From assembly GCA_019162915.1 (NCBI GenBank), contig JAFLKZ010000199.1, positions 1 through 5,771 of the forward strand: a DNA stretch of 5,771 nucleotides. The letters run 5' to 3'. The notes below the pieces were generated by a model. It ran no database searches. It saw nothing but the letters and a program-made list of their open reading frames with translations, and had not been told where the DNA came from. Positions 1-5,714 of the stretch are shown here, one piece after another (position 1 is the first letter of the stretch; each line of letters begins with the position of its first letter). The position numbers and the translations under genes are program-made. Origin of the DNA: Campylobacteraceae bacterium (GTDB taxonomy: Bacteria > Campylobacterota > Campylobacteria > Campylobacterales > Sulfurospirillaceae).

Positions 1-240
1 ACGGGTTTGGTTTATCAAACTTACAGGGAATATTTTTTGCAAGGGATATCACGTGATATGGCCTCAAAAATGTCCACCATGAAGAGTGTTGATGTGTTGC
101 ATACTTTTCCCAAAGAAGAACTCAATGACCTCTTCTTAGCTTCTCTCAAAGCGTATCCAAAGCTTTTAGACTATGCAAAAGAAGGATGGTTCTTTAGTGG
201 AAGTGGCAGTAGTTTTTTTAGAGTTTTAGAGAAAAGGTAA
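1..240 (+). CDS. ispE: 4-diphosphocytidyl-2-C-methyl-D-erythritol kinase (IspE), C-terminal fragment
   Basis: The window opens inside this gene; only the last 79 codons and the TAA stop are present, and the frame is open to base 1, so the TTG at base 7 is not a real start. IspE is the cytosolic GHMP-family kinase that phosphorylates CDP-methylerythritol in the MEP pathway to isoprenoid precursors. The visible support is the C-terminal GHMP signature GWFFSGSGSSFF at about residues 62-73 of the fragment, where the Ser/Gly-rich turn matches the third conserved kinase motif and lies a few residues before the C-terminus, as in IspE. The following smpB starts 3 bp after the stop, so the two are probably co-transcribed; an ispE-smpB pairing fits Campylobacterota. 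Another GHMP kinase cannot be excluded from the fragment alone, but the context makes IspE the best call. Confidence 0.83.
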   Translation, partial: TGLVYQTYREYFLQGISRDMASKMSTMKSVDVLHTFPKEELNDLFLASLKAYPKLLDYAKEGWFFSGSGSSFFRVLEKR

Positions 241-243
241 AGT

Positions 244-708
244 ATGGGTGAGGCAGTAGCTAGAAATAAAAAAGCATATCATGATTATGAGATACTTGAA
301 AAATTAGAAGTGGGCATTGTGCTTGAGGGTAGTGAAGTCAAGGCGATACGACAAGGAAGAGTCAATCTTAAAGATTCTTTTGTGCGCATCATTAAAGGGG
401 AAGCGTTTTTACTGAATGCGCATATTTCACACCTTAGTACAGTCAATATTCATTATGCACGCAGTGAGCGAACCGATAGAAAACTCCTTTTGCACAGTAA
501 GCAGATTTTAAAACTTGATGGTAAAGTTGCCAAAGATGGATTAACCATTGTTCCTCTTTCTATGTATTTTAATTCTAAAAATCTTGTCAAGCTTGAAATA
601 GCCCTTGCCAAAGGAAAAAATTTGCACGATAAAAGAGAAGCACTTAAAGAAAAAGATGCAAAGCGAGAAACCCAAATAGCTGTTAAAAATCATATGTACA
701 ATGAATAA
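244..708 (+). CDS. smpB: SsrA-binding protein SmpB
   Basis: SmpB is a small cytosolic RNA-binding protein that binds the tRNA-like domain of tmRNA and delivers it to ribosomes stalled on truncated mRNA, so that the nascent chain is tagged for proteolysis. The 154-residue product has the normal family length. Visible signatures in order are NKKAYHDYEILE (8-19), GIVLEGSEVKAIR (24-36), NLKDSF (41-46), HIS (60-62), RKLLLH (79-84), TIVPLSMYF (101-109), and IALAKGKNLHDKRE (119-132). The basic tail after DKR (129-131) is the part that enters the empty mRNA channel in known structures. The usual HISPY is HISHL here, a minor variation. The ATG at 244 follows the ispE stop by 3 bp, and AAAAGG inside the end of ispE can serve as a ribosome binding site. 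The start also matches the family N-terminus. Its partner tmRNA gene ssrA is not in the window. Confidence 0.97.
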   Translation: MGEAVARNKKAYHDYEILEKLEVGIVLEGSEVKAIRQGRVNLKDSFVRIIKGEAFLLNAHISHLSTVNIHYARSERTDRKLLLHSKQILKLDGKVAKDGLTIVPLSMYFNSKNLVKLEIALAKGKNLHDKREALKEKDAKRETQIAVKNHMYNE

Positions 709-730
709 TTTAAATAGTATTTACGAAAAC

Positions 731-752
731 TAGGTAAAATTTAAAAAATAAT
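731..752 (+). promoter_or_regulatory. Candidate sigma-70 promoter (-10 region) before the lipoprotein-clpS-clpA-aat unit
   Basis: The 59-bp gap between smpB and the lipoprotein gene is very AT-rich and contains TAAAAT at 735-740 and AATAAT at 747-752, both close to the TATAAT -10 consensus. There is no good -35 element, which is normal for Campylobacterota promoters. No terminator hairpin is visible after smpB, so read-through from ispE-smpB is also possible. This is a weak assignment in AT-rich DNA. Confidence 0.28.
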
Positions 753-757
753 TCCAC

Positions 758-762
758 GAGGG
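758..762 (+). promoter_or_regulatory. Ribosome binding site of the thioredoxin-like lipoprotein
   Basis: GAGGG lies 5 nt before the ATG at 768. It supports this start, which also yields an intact lipoprotein signal peptide. Confidence 0.6.
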
Positions 763-767
763 ATAAC

Positions 768-1370
768 ATGAAAAAAATAACTATTTTAATAAGCATCATT
801 TTCTTGACGCTGTTCTTAGGGTGTAGCAGTGAGCCTAGTAAAAATACTATCATAGCTAAAGAAACACACAAAGAAGGTGACAAAATAGAGTTGAAAAGTA
901 TTGCCGGCAATAAGATAGTATTGCTTCGAAAAAATGGTGGGTTTGTATTAGAAGATGATGAATCAAAAATTCTTTTGATTGATATTTTTGGGACATTTTG
1001 TGTGCCTTGCCAAGAAGAAGCACCTTCTTTAATGGACTTTCAATTGCAAAATAGCAATGATGTTTTGCTCATAGGACTTAATTTTTTAGAAGAGGTAAGC
1101 GATGAGTATGTCGTAGAGAACTTTGCTTCTCGGTACAATGCTTACTACTTTATCAGTAATTCACCCCAAAATAAACAAATTGTAGAAACTATTATCCAAG
1201 ATATCAAGTACAAATCTTCTGTGCAAGTACCTCTTAAGGTCGTGTTGAAAAATGGCGAGTATCAAAAGGTGAGCGATATTTATATGGCAAATCCTGACAA
1301 TCAATTTTATATTGGCAAAGTCAAACTAGGTATCATTCAAAAAGATATCGATCACATAAAAGAAAAGTAG
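768..1370 (+). CDS. Thioredoxin-fold lipoprotein with CVPC motif (TlpA/ResA-like)
   Basis: A 200-residue predicted lipoprotein. The N-terminus has two lysines, a hydrophobic stretch (4-17) and a lipobox-like LFLGC, with Cys19 as the expected lipidated residue, so the mature protein should be membrane-anchored on the periplasmic side. A redox motif follows the first strand: FGTFCVPCQEEAP (74-86), with Cys78 and Cys81. It aligns with the W-C-x-P-C of TlpA/ResA/CcmG proteins, but Phe replaces the usual Trp before the first Cys. The segment QVPLKVVLKNGEY (153-165) matches the cis-proline loop (Pro155) and following strand of the fold. Such proteins reduce or exchange disulfides in exported proteins or cytochrome c apoproteins; the substrate cannot be told here. 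The gene is separated from clpS by only 5 bp, as I recall for C. jejuni Cj1106-Cj1107, although a periplasmic protein has no obvious role in cytosolic proteolysis. Fold and location are well supported; the exact role is unknown. Confidence 0.85.
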   Translation: MKKITILISIIFLTLFLGCSSEPSKNTIIAKETHKEGDKIELKSIAGNKIVLLRKNGGFVLEDDESKILLIDIFGTFCVPCQEEAPSLMDFQLQNSNDVLLIGLNFLEEVSDEYVVENFASRYNAYYFISNSPQNKQIVETIIQDIKYKSSVQVPLKVVLKNGEYQKVSDIYMANPDNQFYIGKVKLGIIQKDIDHIKEK

Positions 1371-1375
1371 ATAGT

Positions 1376-1690
1376 GTGGGATTGAACTCTTTAGAACATG
1401 ATTTTGAAAATGAAACGATAGAAGAGGTTGAGGTTAAAAGCCCTAAACTCTATAAAGTTTTACTTTTAAATGATGATTATAGTAGTATGGATTTTGTCAT
1501 TAAAGTGTTGATGGGAATTTTTCATCATAGTTTTGAAAAAGCAACCGATATCATGCTCAGTGTGCATGAAAAAGGAAGTGGTCTTTGTGGTATTTATGAC
1601 TATGAGATAGCAGAAACCAAAGTAGCACATGTAAGGAAAATGGCAAAAAATGAAAAATTTCCACTTCGCGCCATTATGGAAGAAGAATAA
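1376..1690 (+). CDS. clpS: ATP-dependent Clp protease adaptor ClpS
   Basis: ClpS binds proteins bearing a primary destabilising N-terminal residue (Leu, Phe, Tyr, Trp in studied bacteria) and hands them to the N-domain of ClpA. The 104-residue product has the family length. After a variable acidic N-terminal extension (1-20), the core begins at KSPKLYKVLLLNDDYSSMDFV (split as KSPKLYKVLL, LNDD, YSSMDFV). Asn32, Asp33 and Asp34 correspond to the E. coli pocket residues Asn34-Asp36, Met38 to the gatekeeper Met40, and His64 (SVHEKGSG) to His66. GLCGIYDYEIAETK (69-82) and the C-terminal FPLRA are also typical. All pocket residues are present, so it should be functional. The start is GTG at 1376, 5 bp after the lipoprotein stop, with no clear Shine-Dalgarno, suggesting coupling to upstream translation. 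TTG at 1382 is an alternative; neither changes the core. clpA follows after 61 bp. Confidence 0.96.
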   Translation: MGLNSLEHDFENETIEEVEVKSPKLYKVLLLNDDYSSMDFVIKVLMGIFHHSFEKATDIMLSVHEKGSGLCGIYDYEIAETKVAHVRKMAKNEKFPLRAIMEEE

Positions 1691-1694
1691 ATAT

Positions 1695-1725
1695 TTGGTA
1701 CCAACAAAGGTGCTTTGCACTTTTG
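1695..1725 (+). promoter_or_regulatory. Palindrome plus hairpin in the clpS-clpA gap
   Basis: Two adjacent symmetric elements occupy the gap. The first is a perfect 10-bp palindrome, TTGGTACCAA, at 1695-1704. The second is a hairpin at 1705-1725: a 9-bp stem (CAAAGGTGC with GCACTTTTG, including one G-U pair) closed by a TTT triloop. A moderately T-rich stretch follows (1721-1734), but without a clean U-run, so it is at most a weak terminator or attenuator. It could instead protect a processed mRNA end, or the palindrome could bind a repressor. The structure is seen; its function is inferred. Confidence 0.45.
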
Positions 1726-1739
1726 ATATTTTAAAATAG

Positions 1740-1746
1740 AAGGAGG
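1740..1746 (+). promoter_or_regulatory. Strong ribosome binding site of clpA
   Basis: AAGGAGG, a full-length Shine-Dalgarno match, lies 5 nt before the ATG at 1752. It is the strongest ribosome binding site in the window, in contrast to the weak or absent sites before clpS and aat, and it fixes the clpA start. Confidence 0.8.
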
Positions 1747-1751
1747 ATAAA

Positions 1752-3953
1752 ATGGTTAGTCAAGAACTTAACTTTGTATTTAATGACGCAGTTGCATATG
1801 TTCGAAAAAATAGATATGAATATATCACGGTTGACCATGTTTTTTTTGCACTTCTTGGAAATGAACAGGTAGCTACTGTGCTGACTAACTGTGGTGCAAG
1901 TGTCCCTACCATGTATCGGTCATTGGAAAAATATTTTATTGCGAATCCTCAAAGTGTACCTCAAAATGACAGTTATGAACCACTCGAAACCGTTGCTCTT
2001 TCTCGCGTGATAGAGTCTATGATGTTACATGTAAAGAGTGCCGGTAAAAATGAAGCAACGGTTTATGACCTTTTAATTGCTATTTTAGAAGAATCTAATG
2101 CCTTTTGTGTTGCGATGTTGATGCAACAAGGTATTGATAGATTGCAAGTGATTGATGAGGTAACTTCGCTAAGTAACCCTCAGGATAAAGAGCAAGGTTT
2201 ATTAGAACAAAAAGAGAGTGCACTTGAAAAATATACTATTGACCTCATCAAGATGGCGCAGCAAAAACAGATAGACCCATTGATTGGACGAGCCGAAGAG
2301 ACCCAGCGTTTGATGCAAGTTTTATGCCGAAGAAAGAAAAATAATCCTCTTTTGGTAGGTGAGCCAGGGGTCGGTAAAACAGCTATCGTAGAAGGATTAG
2401 CACAAAAAATAAGCGAAGAAGATGTCCCTGAAATCTTGCAAAATGCTTCGTTGTATGCGCTTGATATGGGAGCATTACTCTCCGGTACCAAATACCGTGG
2501 AGATTTTGAAAAGCGACTTAAAGAGATACTCAGTGAGCTAGAAGCGGAAGAAAATTCTATTCTTTTTATTGATGAAATTCATACGATCGTAGGAGCTGGT
2601 GCAACAAGTGGTGGGTCGATGGACTTATCTAATTTACTTAAACCAGCACTCGCTTCTGGAAAAATTAGATGTATTGGTGCCACAACGTATGGTGAATTTA
2701 GAAACTTTTTCGATAAAGATAAAGCACTAAGTCGCCGTTTTGCTAAGATAGATATATTGGAGCCTAGTGTTGAAGATTCGTATTTGATACTCAAAGGACT
2801 TAAGGGAAGTTATGAAAAACATCATGGCGTTAAATATCCGCTTGAAGTTATTCGCTCTTCCGTAGAACTGGCTAAAAAATATATCAATGATAAGTTTTTA
2901 CCAGATTCTGCTATCGACTTAATTGATGAGGTTGGTGCTTCTTTTCATCTTCTAAAAAAGAAACGAAAAGTCGTTGAAATAGCAGATATTGAAAATATTC
3001 TCGCTAAAGTAGCCAATATCCCTAATCGAAATATTGCCACTGATGAGAGTGCGCTCATGTTCCATTTGGAAGAAAAATTAAAAGCCAAAATTTTTGGACA
3101 AGACAAAGCAATTGAAGCAATTGTCAAGGCAATCAAACGCTCTAGAGCAGGGCTTGGCAATGAAACAGCTCCTATTGGGTCATTTTTATTTGCAGGACCA
3201 ACGGGTGTGGGTAAAACAGAAGTTGCCAAACAGTTAGCCTTTGAGCTAGGTGTTCATTTTGAGCGTTATGATATGAGCGAATATATGGAAAAACACTCAT
3301 TAAGTAGGCTGATTGGTGCACCTCCAGGTTATGTGGGTTATGATGAGGGTGGACAGCTCAGTGAGTCTATCAAGAAGCATCCTTTTACGGTTTTATTGCT
3401 TGATGAGATAGAAAAAGCGCATCCTGATATGCTTAATATCCTTTTGCAAATTTTTGATAGTGCTACGCTGACGGACAATAATGGCGCAAAGATAGATTTT
3501 CGCAATGTTATCATCATTATGACTTCCAATTTAGGAACTAAAGAAGCTCCAACGATGGGCTTTACTAAAAGTGAGACATCTCGAACCGACCATGCGATCA
3601 AAGATTTCTTCTCTCCAGAGTTTAGAAATCGCTTAGATGAGATTATTCATTTTGCAAGTTTGAGCGAAGAAGTGATGATTAGTGTGGTGGACAAGCTTTT
3701 AAGAGAATTAACCGAACAGCTTAAAGATAAAAAAGTGAGTATTTCTGCCAGTTTAAGTGCCAAAAAATACCTTGCAAGCGAAGGTTATAGCAAGGAAATG
3801 GGTGCACGCGTGATGAAAAGAGTCATTCAAGACTTGATAAAAACACCGCTTAGCGAAGAAGTCCTTTTTGGAAAATTGAAAAATGGTGGTGTTTGCAAGA
3901 TAGATTATAAAGCTAAAAAATTGGTATTTGAATACCTTGATTCCAAAGCTTAG
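1752..3953 (+). CDS. clpA: ATP-dependent Clp protease ATP-binding subunit ClpA
   Basis: ClpA is the hexameric double-AAA+ unfoldase that feeds substrates, including ClpS-bound N-degron proteins, into the ClpP peptidase in the cytosol. At 733 residues it is slightly shorter than E. coli ClpA. The order is: Clp N-domain repeats (about 1-142), linker, D1 (about 165-420) and D2 (about 430-733). D1 shows Walker A GEPGVGKT (203-210), pore loop GTKYRG (245-250), Walker B LFIDE (271-275), and arginine finger region LSRRF (326-330). D2 shows Walker A GPTGVGKT (482-489), pore loop GYVG (526-529), Walker B LLLDE (548-552), sensor-1 TSN (591-593), FRNRLDE (624-630) with the arginine finger, and sensor-2 GAR (684-686). 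No ClpB/ClpC coiled-coil middle domain is present, and ClpS is adjacent, which separates it from ClpB and ClpC. The ClpP-docking tripeptide, IGL in E. coli, is MGF (602-604), compatible with the family's hydrophobic-Gly-hydrophobic loop. The 3' end overlaps aat by 26 bp. Confidence 0.97.
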   Translation: MVSQELNFVFNDAVAYVRKNRYEYITVDHVFFALLGNEQVATVLTNCGASVPTMYRSLEKYFIANPQSVPQNDSYEPLETVALSRVIESMMLHVKSAGKNEATVYDLLIAILEESNAFCVAMLMQQGIDRLQVIDEVTSLSNPQDKEQGLLEQKESALEKYTIDLIKMAQQKQIDPLIGRAEETQRLMQVLCRRKKNNPLLVGEPGVGKTAIVEGLAQKISEEDVPEILQNASLYALDMGALLSGTKYRGDFEKRLKEILSELEAEENSILFIDEIHTIVGAGATSGGSMDLSNLLKPALASGKIRCIGATTYGEFRNFFDKDKALSRRFAKIDILEPSVEDSYLILKGLKGSYEKHHGVKYPLEVIRSSVELAKKYINDKFLPDSAIDLIDEVGASFHLLKKKRKVVEIADIENILAKVANIPNRNIATDESALMFHLEEKLKAKIFGQDKAIEAIVKAIKRSRAGLGNETAPIGSFLFAGPTGVGKTEVAKQLAFELGVHFERYDMSEYMEKHSLSRLIGAPPGYVGYDEGGQLSESIKKHPFTVLLLDEIEKAHPDMLNILLQIFDSATLTDNNGAKIDFRNVIIIMTSNLGTKEAPTMGFTKSETSRTDHAIKDFFSPEFRNRLDEIIHFASLSEEVMISVVDKLLRELTEQLKDKKVSISASLSAKKYLASEGYSKEMGARVMKRVIQDLIKTPLSEEVLFGKLKNGGVCKIDYKAKKLVFEYLDSKA

Positions 3954-4605
3954 TTTAGATAACTATACTTTTCCTCACCCTAGCTATGCTTCCAAAGAGG
4001 GGCTTTTGGCTTGGGGTGGGGATTTGAGTGAGCAACGCATAGTATCTGCTTACACCCAAGGAATTTTTCCTTGGTTTAACCCAGGTGAGCCTATTCTTTG
4101 GTGGTCGCCAGATCCTAGACTTATCCTCTTCCCTAAAGATATTAAAATCACTAAAAGTTTACGCAAAAGTATGAAACATTTTGAAATCAAGTTTGATGAA
4201 AACTTTGAAGCTGTGATGCGTTTATGTCGTGATGTAAGAGTTGAAAAAGGTCAAAATAGTTGGATTTTTGAAGATATAATACAAAGCTATACGGCTTTAC
4301 ATGTAAAGGGAATTGCGCATAGTGTAGAGTGTTTTTATGAGGGAGTTTTAGTCGGTGGACTTTATGGTATTTACATTGGCGGTGTATTTTGTGGTGAGTC
4401 TATGTTCTCTAAACAAAAAGATGCTTCCAAAGTTGCGTTAGTTGCTCTATGCGAAAAAGTGATAGGACTTGGCGGTGATTTTATCGATTGTCAACTTTCA
4501 ACACCCCATCTCAAATCTATGGGCGCAGTAGAAATAAGCAGAGATGATTTTTTAGATATGATTGCACATACATTTGCAAAAGAAACTCAAAAGGAATGGA
4601 AGTGA
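3928..4605 (+). CDS. aat: Leucyl/phenylalanyl-tRNA--protein transferase
   Basis: Aat transfers Leu or Phe from aminoacyl-tRNA to the N-terminal Lys or Arg of proteins, creating N-degrons that ClpS recognises. The product of 225 residues is near the family length (E. coli 234). Signatures are GLLAWGGDL (25-33), YTQGIFPWF (42-50), ILWWSPDPR (56-64), SWIF (111-114), HSVE (131-134), GGLYG (143-147), FCGESMFS (154-161), and FIDCQL (185-190). Asp187 and Gln189 correspond to the catalytic Asp186 and Gln188 of E. coli. The start is uncertain: an in-frame stop at 3901-3903 limits the options, and no ATG or GTG lies in range. TTG at 3928 aligns with the E. coli N-terminus; TTG at 3937 is the alternative. 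Either start lies inside the 3' end of clpA, and no good Shine-Dalgarno is seen, so translational coupling to clpA is likely. Expression may be low. The C-terminus overlaps the next gene. Confidence 0.96.
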   Translation: MNTLIPKLSLDNYTFPHPSYASKEGLLAWGGDLSEQRIVSAYTQGIFPWFNPGEPILWWSPDPRLILFPKDIKITKSLRKSMKHFEIKFDENFEAVMRLCRDVRVEKGQNSWIFEDIIQSYTALHVKGIAHSVECFYEGVLVGGLYGIYIGGVFCGESMFSKQKDASKVALVALCEKVIGLGGDFIDCQLSTPHLKSMGAVEISRDDFLDMIAHTFAKETQKEWK

Positions 4606-5495
4606 TAGAACAAATTGCTCCAGTTTTTATTTTTGTTCTTTTAGGATATCTCTTTAAGCGTTTCAAAGACGATATATCTGAAGCACTCACAGAATTTGTC
4701 ATTTATTTTTCACTCCCTGCTTTGGCGCTTTCTAAAATAAGAAGTTTAGAATTTAACGATGAGATTTTTTATGTCATTTTCATTGGGTATTGTGCTATGG
4801 GTATAGCTTCCCTCTTAGCTTATAGTGCAGGGCGTTATTTAAAACTCTCTAAAAAAGATTTAGCAACTTTTATGATTGTTTCTATATTTGGCAATACAGC
4901 GTTTGTAGGATTTTCATATATCGAATCACTCTATTCGATTAATCATGTAGTTTATGCCTTAGTGTATGACCAGATCGCTAGTTTCATAGCACTTTTGACT
5001 TTTGGCGTTGTCATTATCGCATGGGGTGGGGGCAAAGATAGAGGGGCTAAAGAGATTGCAAAACAGATGTTTTTTTCTCCTCCACTTATTGCCATTGGGG
5101 CGGCTATTGTACTTCATGGAACGGCATTTCCTCCTTTTATAGAGACGATTTTAGATAAATTGCAAGCTACGCTTATTCCTCTTGTAACTACCATTGTAGG
5201 GATGAAGTTAGAGCTTAGTGCTTTGCGTCTCTACTTTAAAGAAAATATGGTTGTTTTAAGCATTAAGATGTTGATTACGCCCCTCATTATCCTTGCAGGA
5301 CTTTATATTTTTGCCGATGTATCGCAAGAGTATATCAAAGTTACTTTTTTAGAAACAGCGATGCCACCCATGACAATGGCAGTTGTTTTGGCTATTCGTG
5401 GAGGACTCAATAAAGATTTGGCAATTAATGCGCTCGCACTTGGGATATTAGTTTCTTTTGTAAGTATTGGGTTGTGGAATATGGTAATTTTATAG
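4596..5495 (+). CDS. AEC (auxin efflux carrier) family transporter
   Basis: A 299-residue, strongly hydrophobic inner-membrane protein with about ten predicted membrane segments in two halves of five, joined by a basic, Gly-rich cytoplasmic loop (about 143-157, GGGKDRGAKEIAKQ). This is the size and topology of the AEC/bile-acid-transporter-like family. Family features include APVFIFVLLGYLFKR near the N-terminus (8-22), FSLPALAL (38-45), the helix break GNTAFVG (99-105), and TAMPPMTMAVVLA (254-266), mirroring the conserved proline-containing crossover helices. Bacterial members export or take up small organic anions such as malate or malonate; the substrate cannot be deduced here. The ATG at 4596 overlaps the aat stop by 10 bp, but AAGGA (4591-4595) abuts it. 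That site is better spaced (6 nt) for the in-frame GTG at 4602, which overlaps the aat TGA as GTGA, so the protein may start two residues later. Co-transcription with aat is likely; a functional link to proteolysis is not evident. Confidence 0.87.
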   Translation: MEVIEQIAPVFIFVLLGYLFKRFKDDISEALTEFVIYFSLPALALSKIRSLEFNDEIFYVIFIGYCAMGIASLLAYSAGRYLKLSKKDLATFMIVSIFGNTAFVGFSYIESLYSINHVVYALVYDQIASFIALLTFGVVIIAWGGGKDRGAKEIAKQMFFSPPLIAIGAAIVLHGTAFPPFIETILDKLQATLIPLVTTIVGMKLELSALRLYFKENMVVLSIKMLITPLIILAGLYIFADVSQEYIKVTFLETAMPPMTMAVVLAIRGGLNKDLAINALALGILVSFVSIGLWNMVIL

Positions 5496-5504
5496 AAAAA
5501 AGGA

Positions 5505-5529
5505 TATGATAAGGAGTTTCAAAATACGG
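5505..5529 (+). other. Orphan Shine-Dalgarno-like sequence without a gene
   Basis: Just after the permease stop there is TATGAT (5505-5510), resembling a -10 box, immediately followed by AAGGAG (5511-5516), a good Shine-Dalgarno. No gene follows: ATG at 5506 gives eight codons, and GTG at 5529 gives six codons (GTG to TAG at 5547-5549) that lie within the hairpin. It may be a remnant of the start of a lost gene, or chance. Confidence 0.25.
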
Positions 5530-5548
5530 TGAGCGATTTTATCGCTTA
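5530..5548 (+). terminator. Candidate transcription terminator after the AEC gene
   Basis: TGAGCGAT (5530-5537) pairs with ATCGCTTA (5541-5548) to form an 8-bp stem with one G-U pair and a TTT loop, 34 bp after the permease stop. A T-rich but interrupted tract follows from 5551 to 5579, after a GG. The lack of an immediate U-run makes it an imperfect Rho-independent terminator, but its position at the end of the co-directional gene run favours that role. Confidence 0.5.
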
Positions 5549-5589
5549 GGTTCAAACTTTTAATTTTATTTTAATTTTTCACTCTCTTT

Positions 5590-5629
5590 ATGGAAAACAA
5601 AAAATGGAAAACAAAAGGATGGAAAACAA
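5590..5629 (+). repeat. First triad of 11-bp direct repeats (ATGGAAAACAA)
   Basis: Three exact copies of ATGGAAAACAA begin at 5590, 5604 and 5619, so the periods are 14 and 15 bp, separated by A-rich spacers (AAA, AAGG). The period is not a codon multiple, and the copies fall in three different frames, which argues against a coding repeat. The third copy overlaps a small palindrome, GAAAAC-AA-GTTTTC, at 5622-5635. Function unknown. Confidence 0.85.
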
Positions 5630-5630
5630 G

Positions 5631-5714
5631 TTTTCAGACTTTATGCTTGAGAGGTTTTACTCGAAAGCGTAAAATTTTCAAAAAACAAGCGTTTTTGAAA
5701 AATGTGTCTGAAAA
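5631..5714. repeat. 84-bp segment bounded by perfect 9-bp inverted repeats
   Basis: TTTTCAGAC at 5631-5639 is the exact inverse complement of GTCTGAAAA at 5706-5714, leaving 66 bp between the arms. The segment sits exactly between the two repeat triads. It could be the base of a folded RNA or DNA structure, or the ends of a very small non-autonomous element. No target duplication can be separated from the flanking repeats, and no transposase is present. Confidence 0.6.
5675..5701. repeat. Inner 10-bp inverted repeat
   Basis: TTTTCAAAAA at 5675-5684 is perfectly inverse-complementary to TTTTTGAAAA at 5692-5701, with a 7-nt loop (ACAAGCG). It nests inside the 9-bp outer arms, so the whole 84-bp segment could fold as a branched or extended stem. 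The stem is A/T-only except one C-G pair and lacks a U-run, so it is not a good intrinsic terminator. Confidence 0.5.

Noticed and set aside
7..240. A complete small gene starting at TTG 7
   Set aside because: The frame is open to base 1, and the product ends with the C-terminal GHMP-kinase motif, so it is the tail of ispE.
710..910. Minus-strand open frames antisense to the lipoprotein, clpS and clpA genes (for example 710-910, 1466-1720, 2180-2491, 2945-3229, 3338-3601)
   Set aside because: All lie opposite well-recognised conserved genes, show no family signatures and have no plausible start signals; they are shadows.
3554..3565. Loss of the ClpP-binding loop in ClpA because IGL is absent
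   Set aside because: MGF occupies the equivalent place between sensor-1 and FRNRLDE. Hydrophobic-Gly-Phe/Leu variants occur in ClpP-binding unfoldases, so docking is probably intact.
1752..3953. ClpA as ClpB or ClpC
   Set aside because: There is no coiled-coil middle domain between the D1 and D2 motifs, a ClpP-type loop is present, and clpS is directly upstream.
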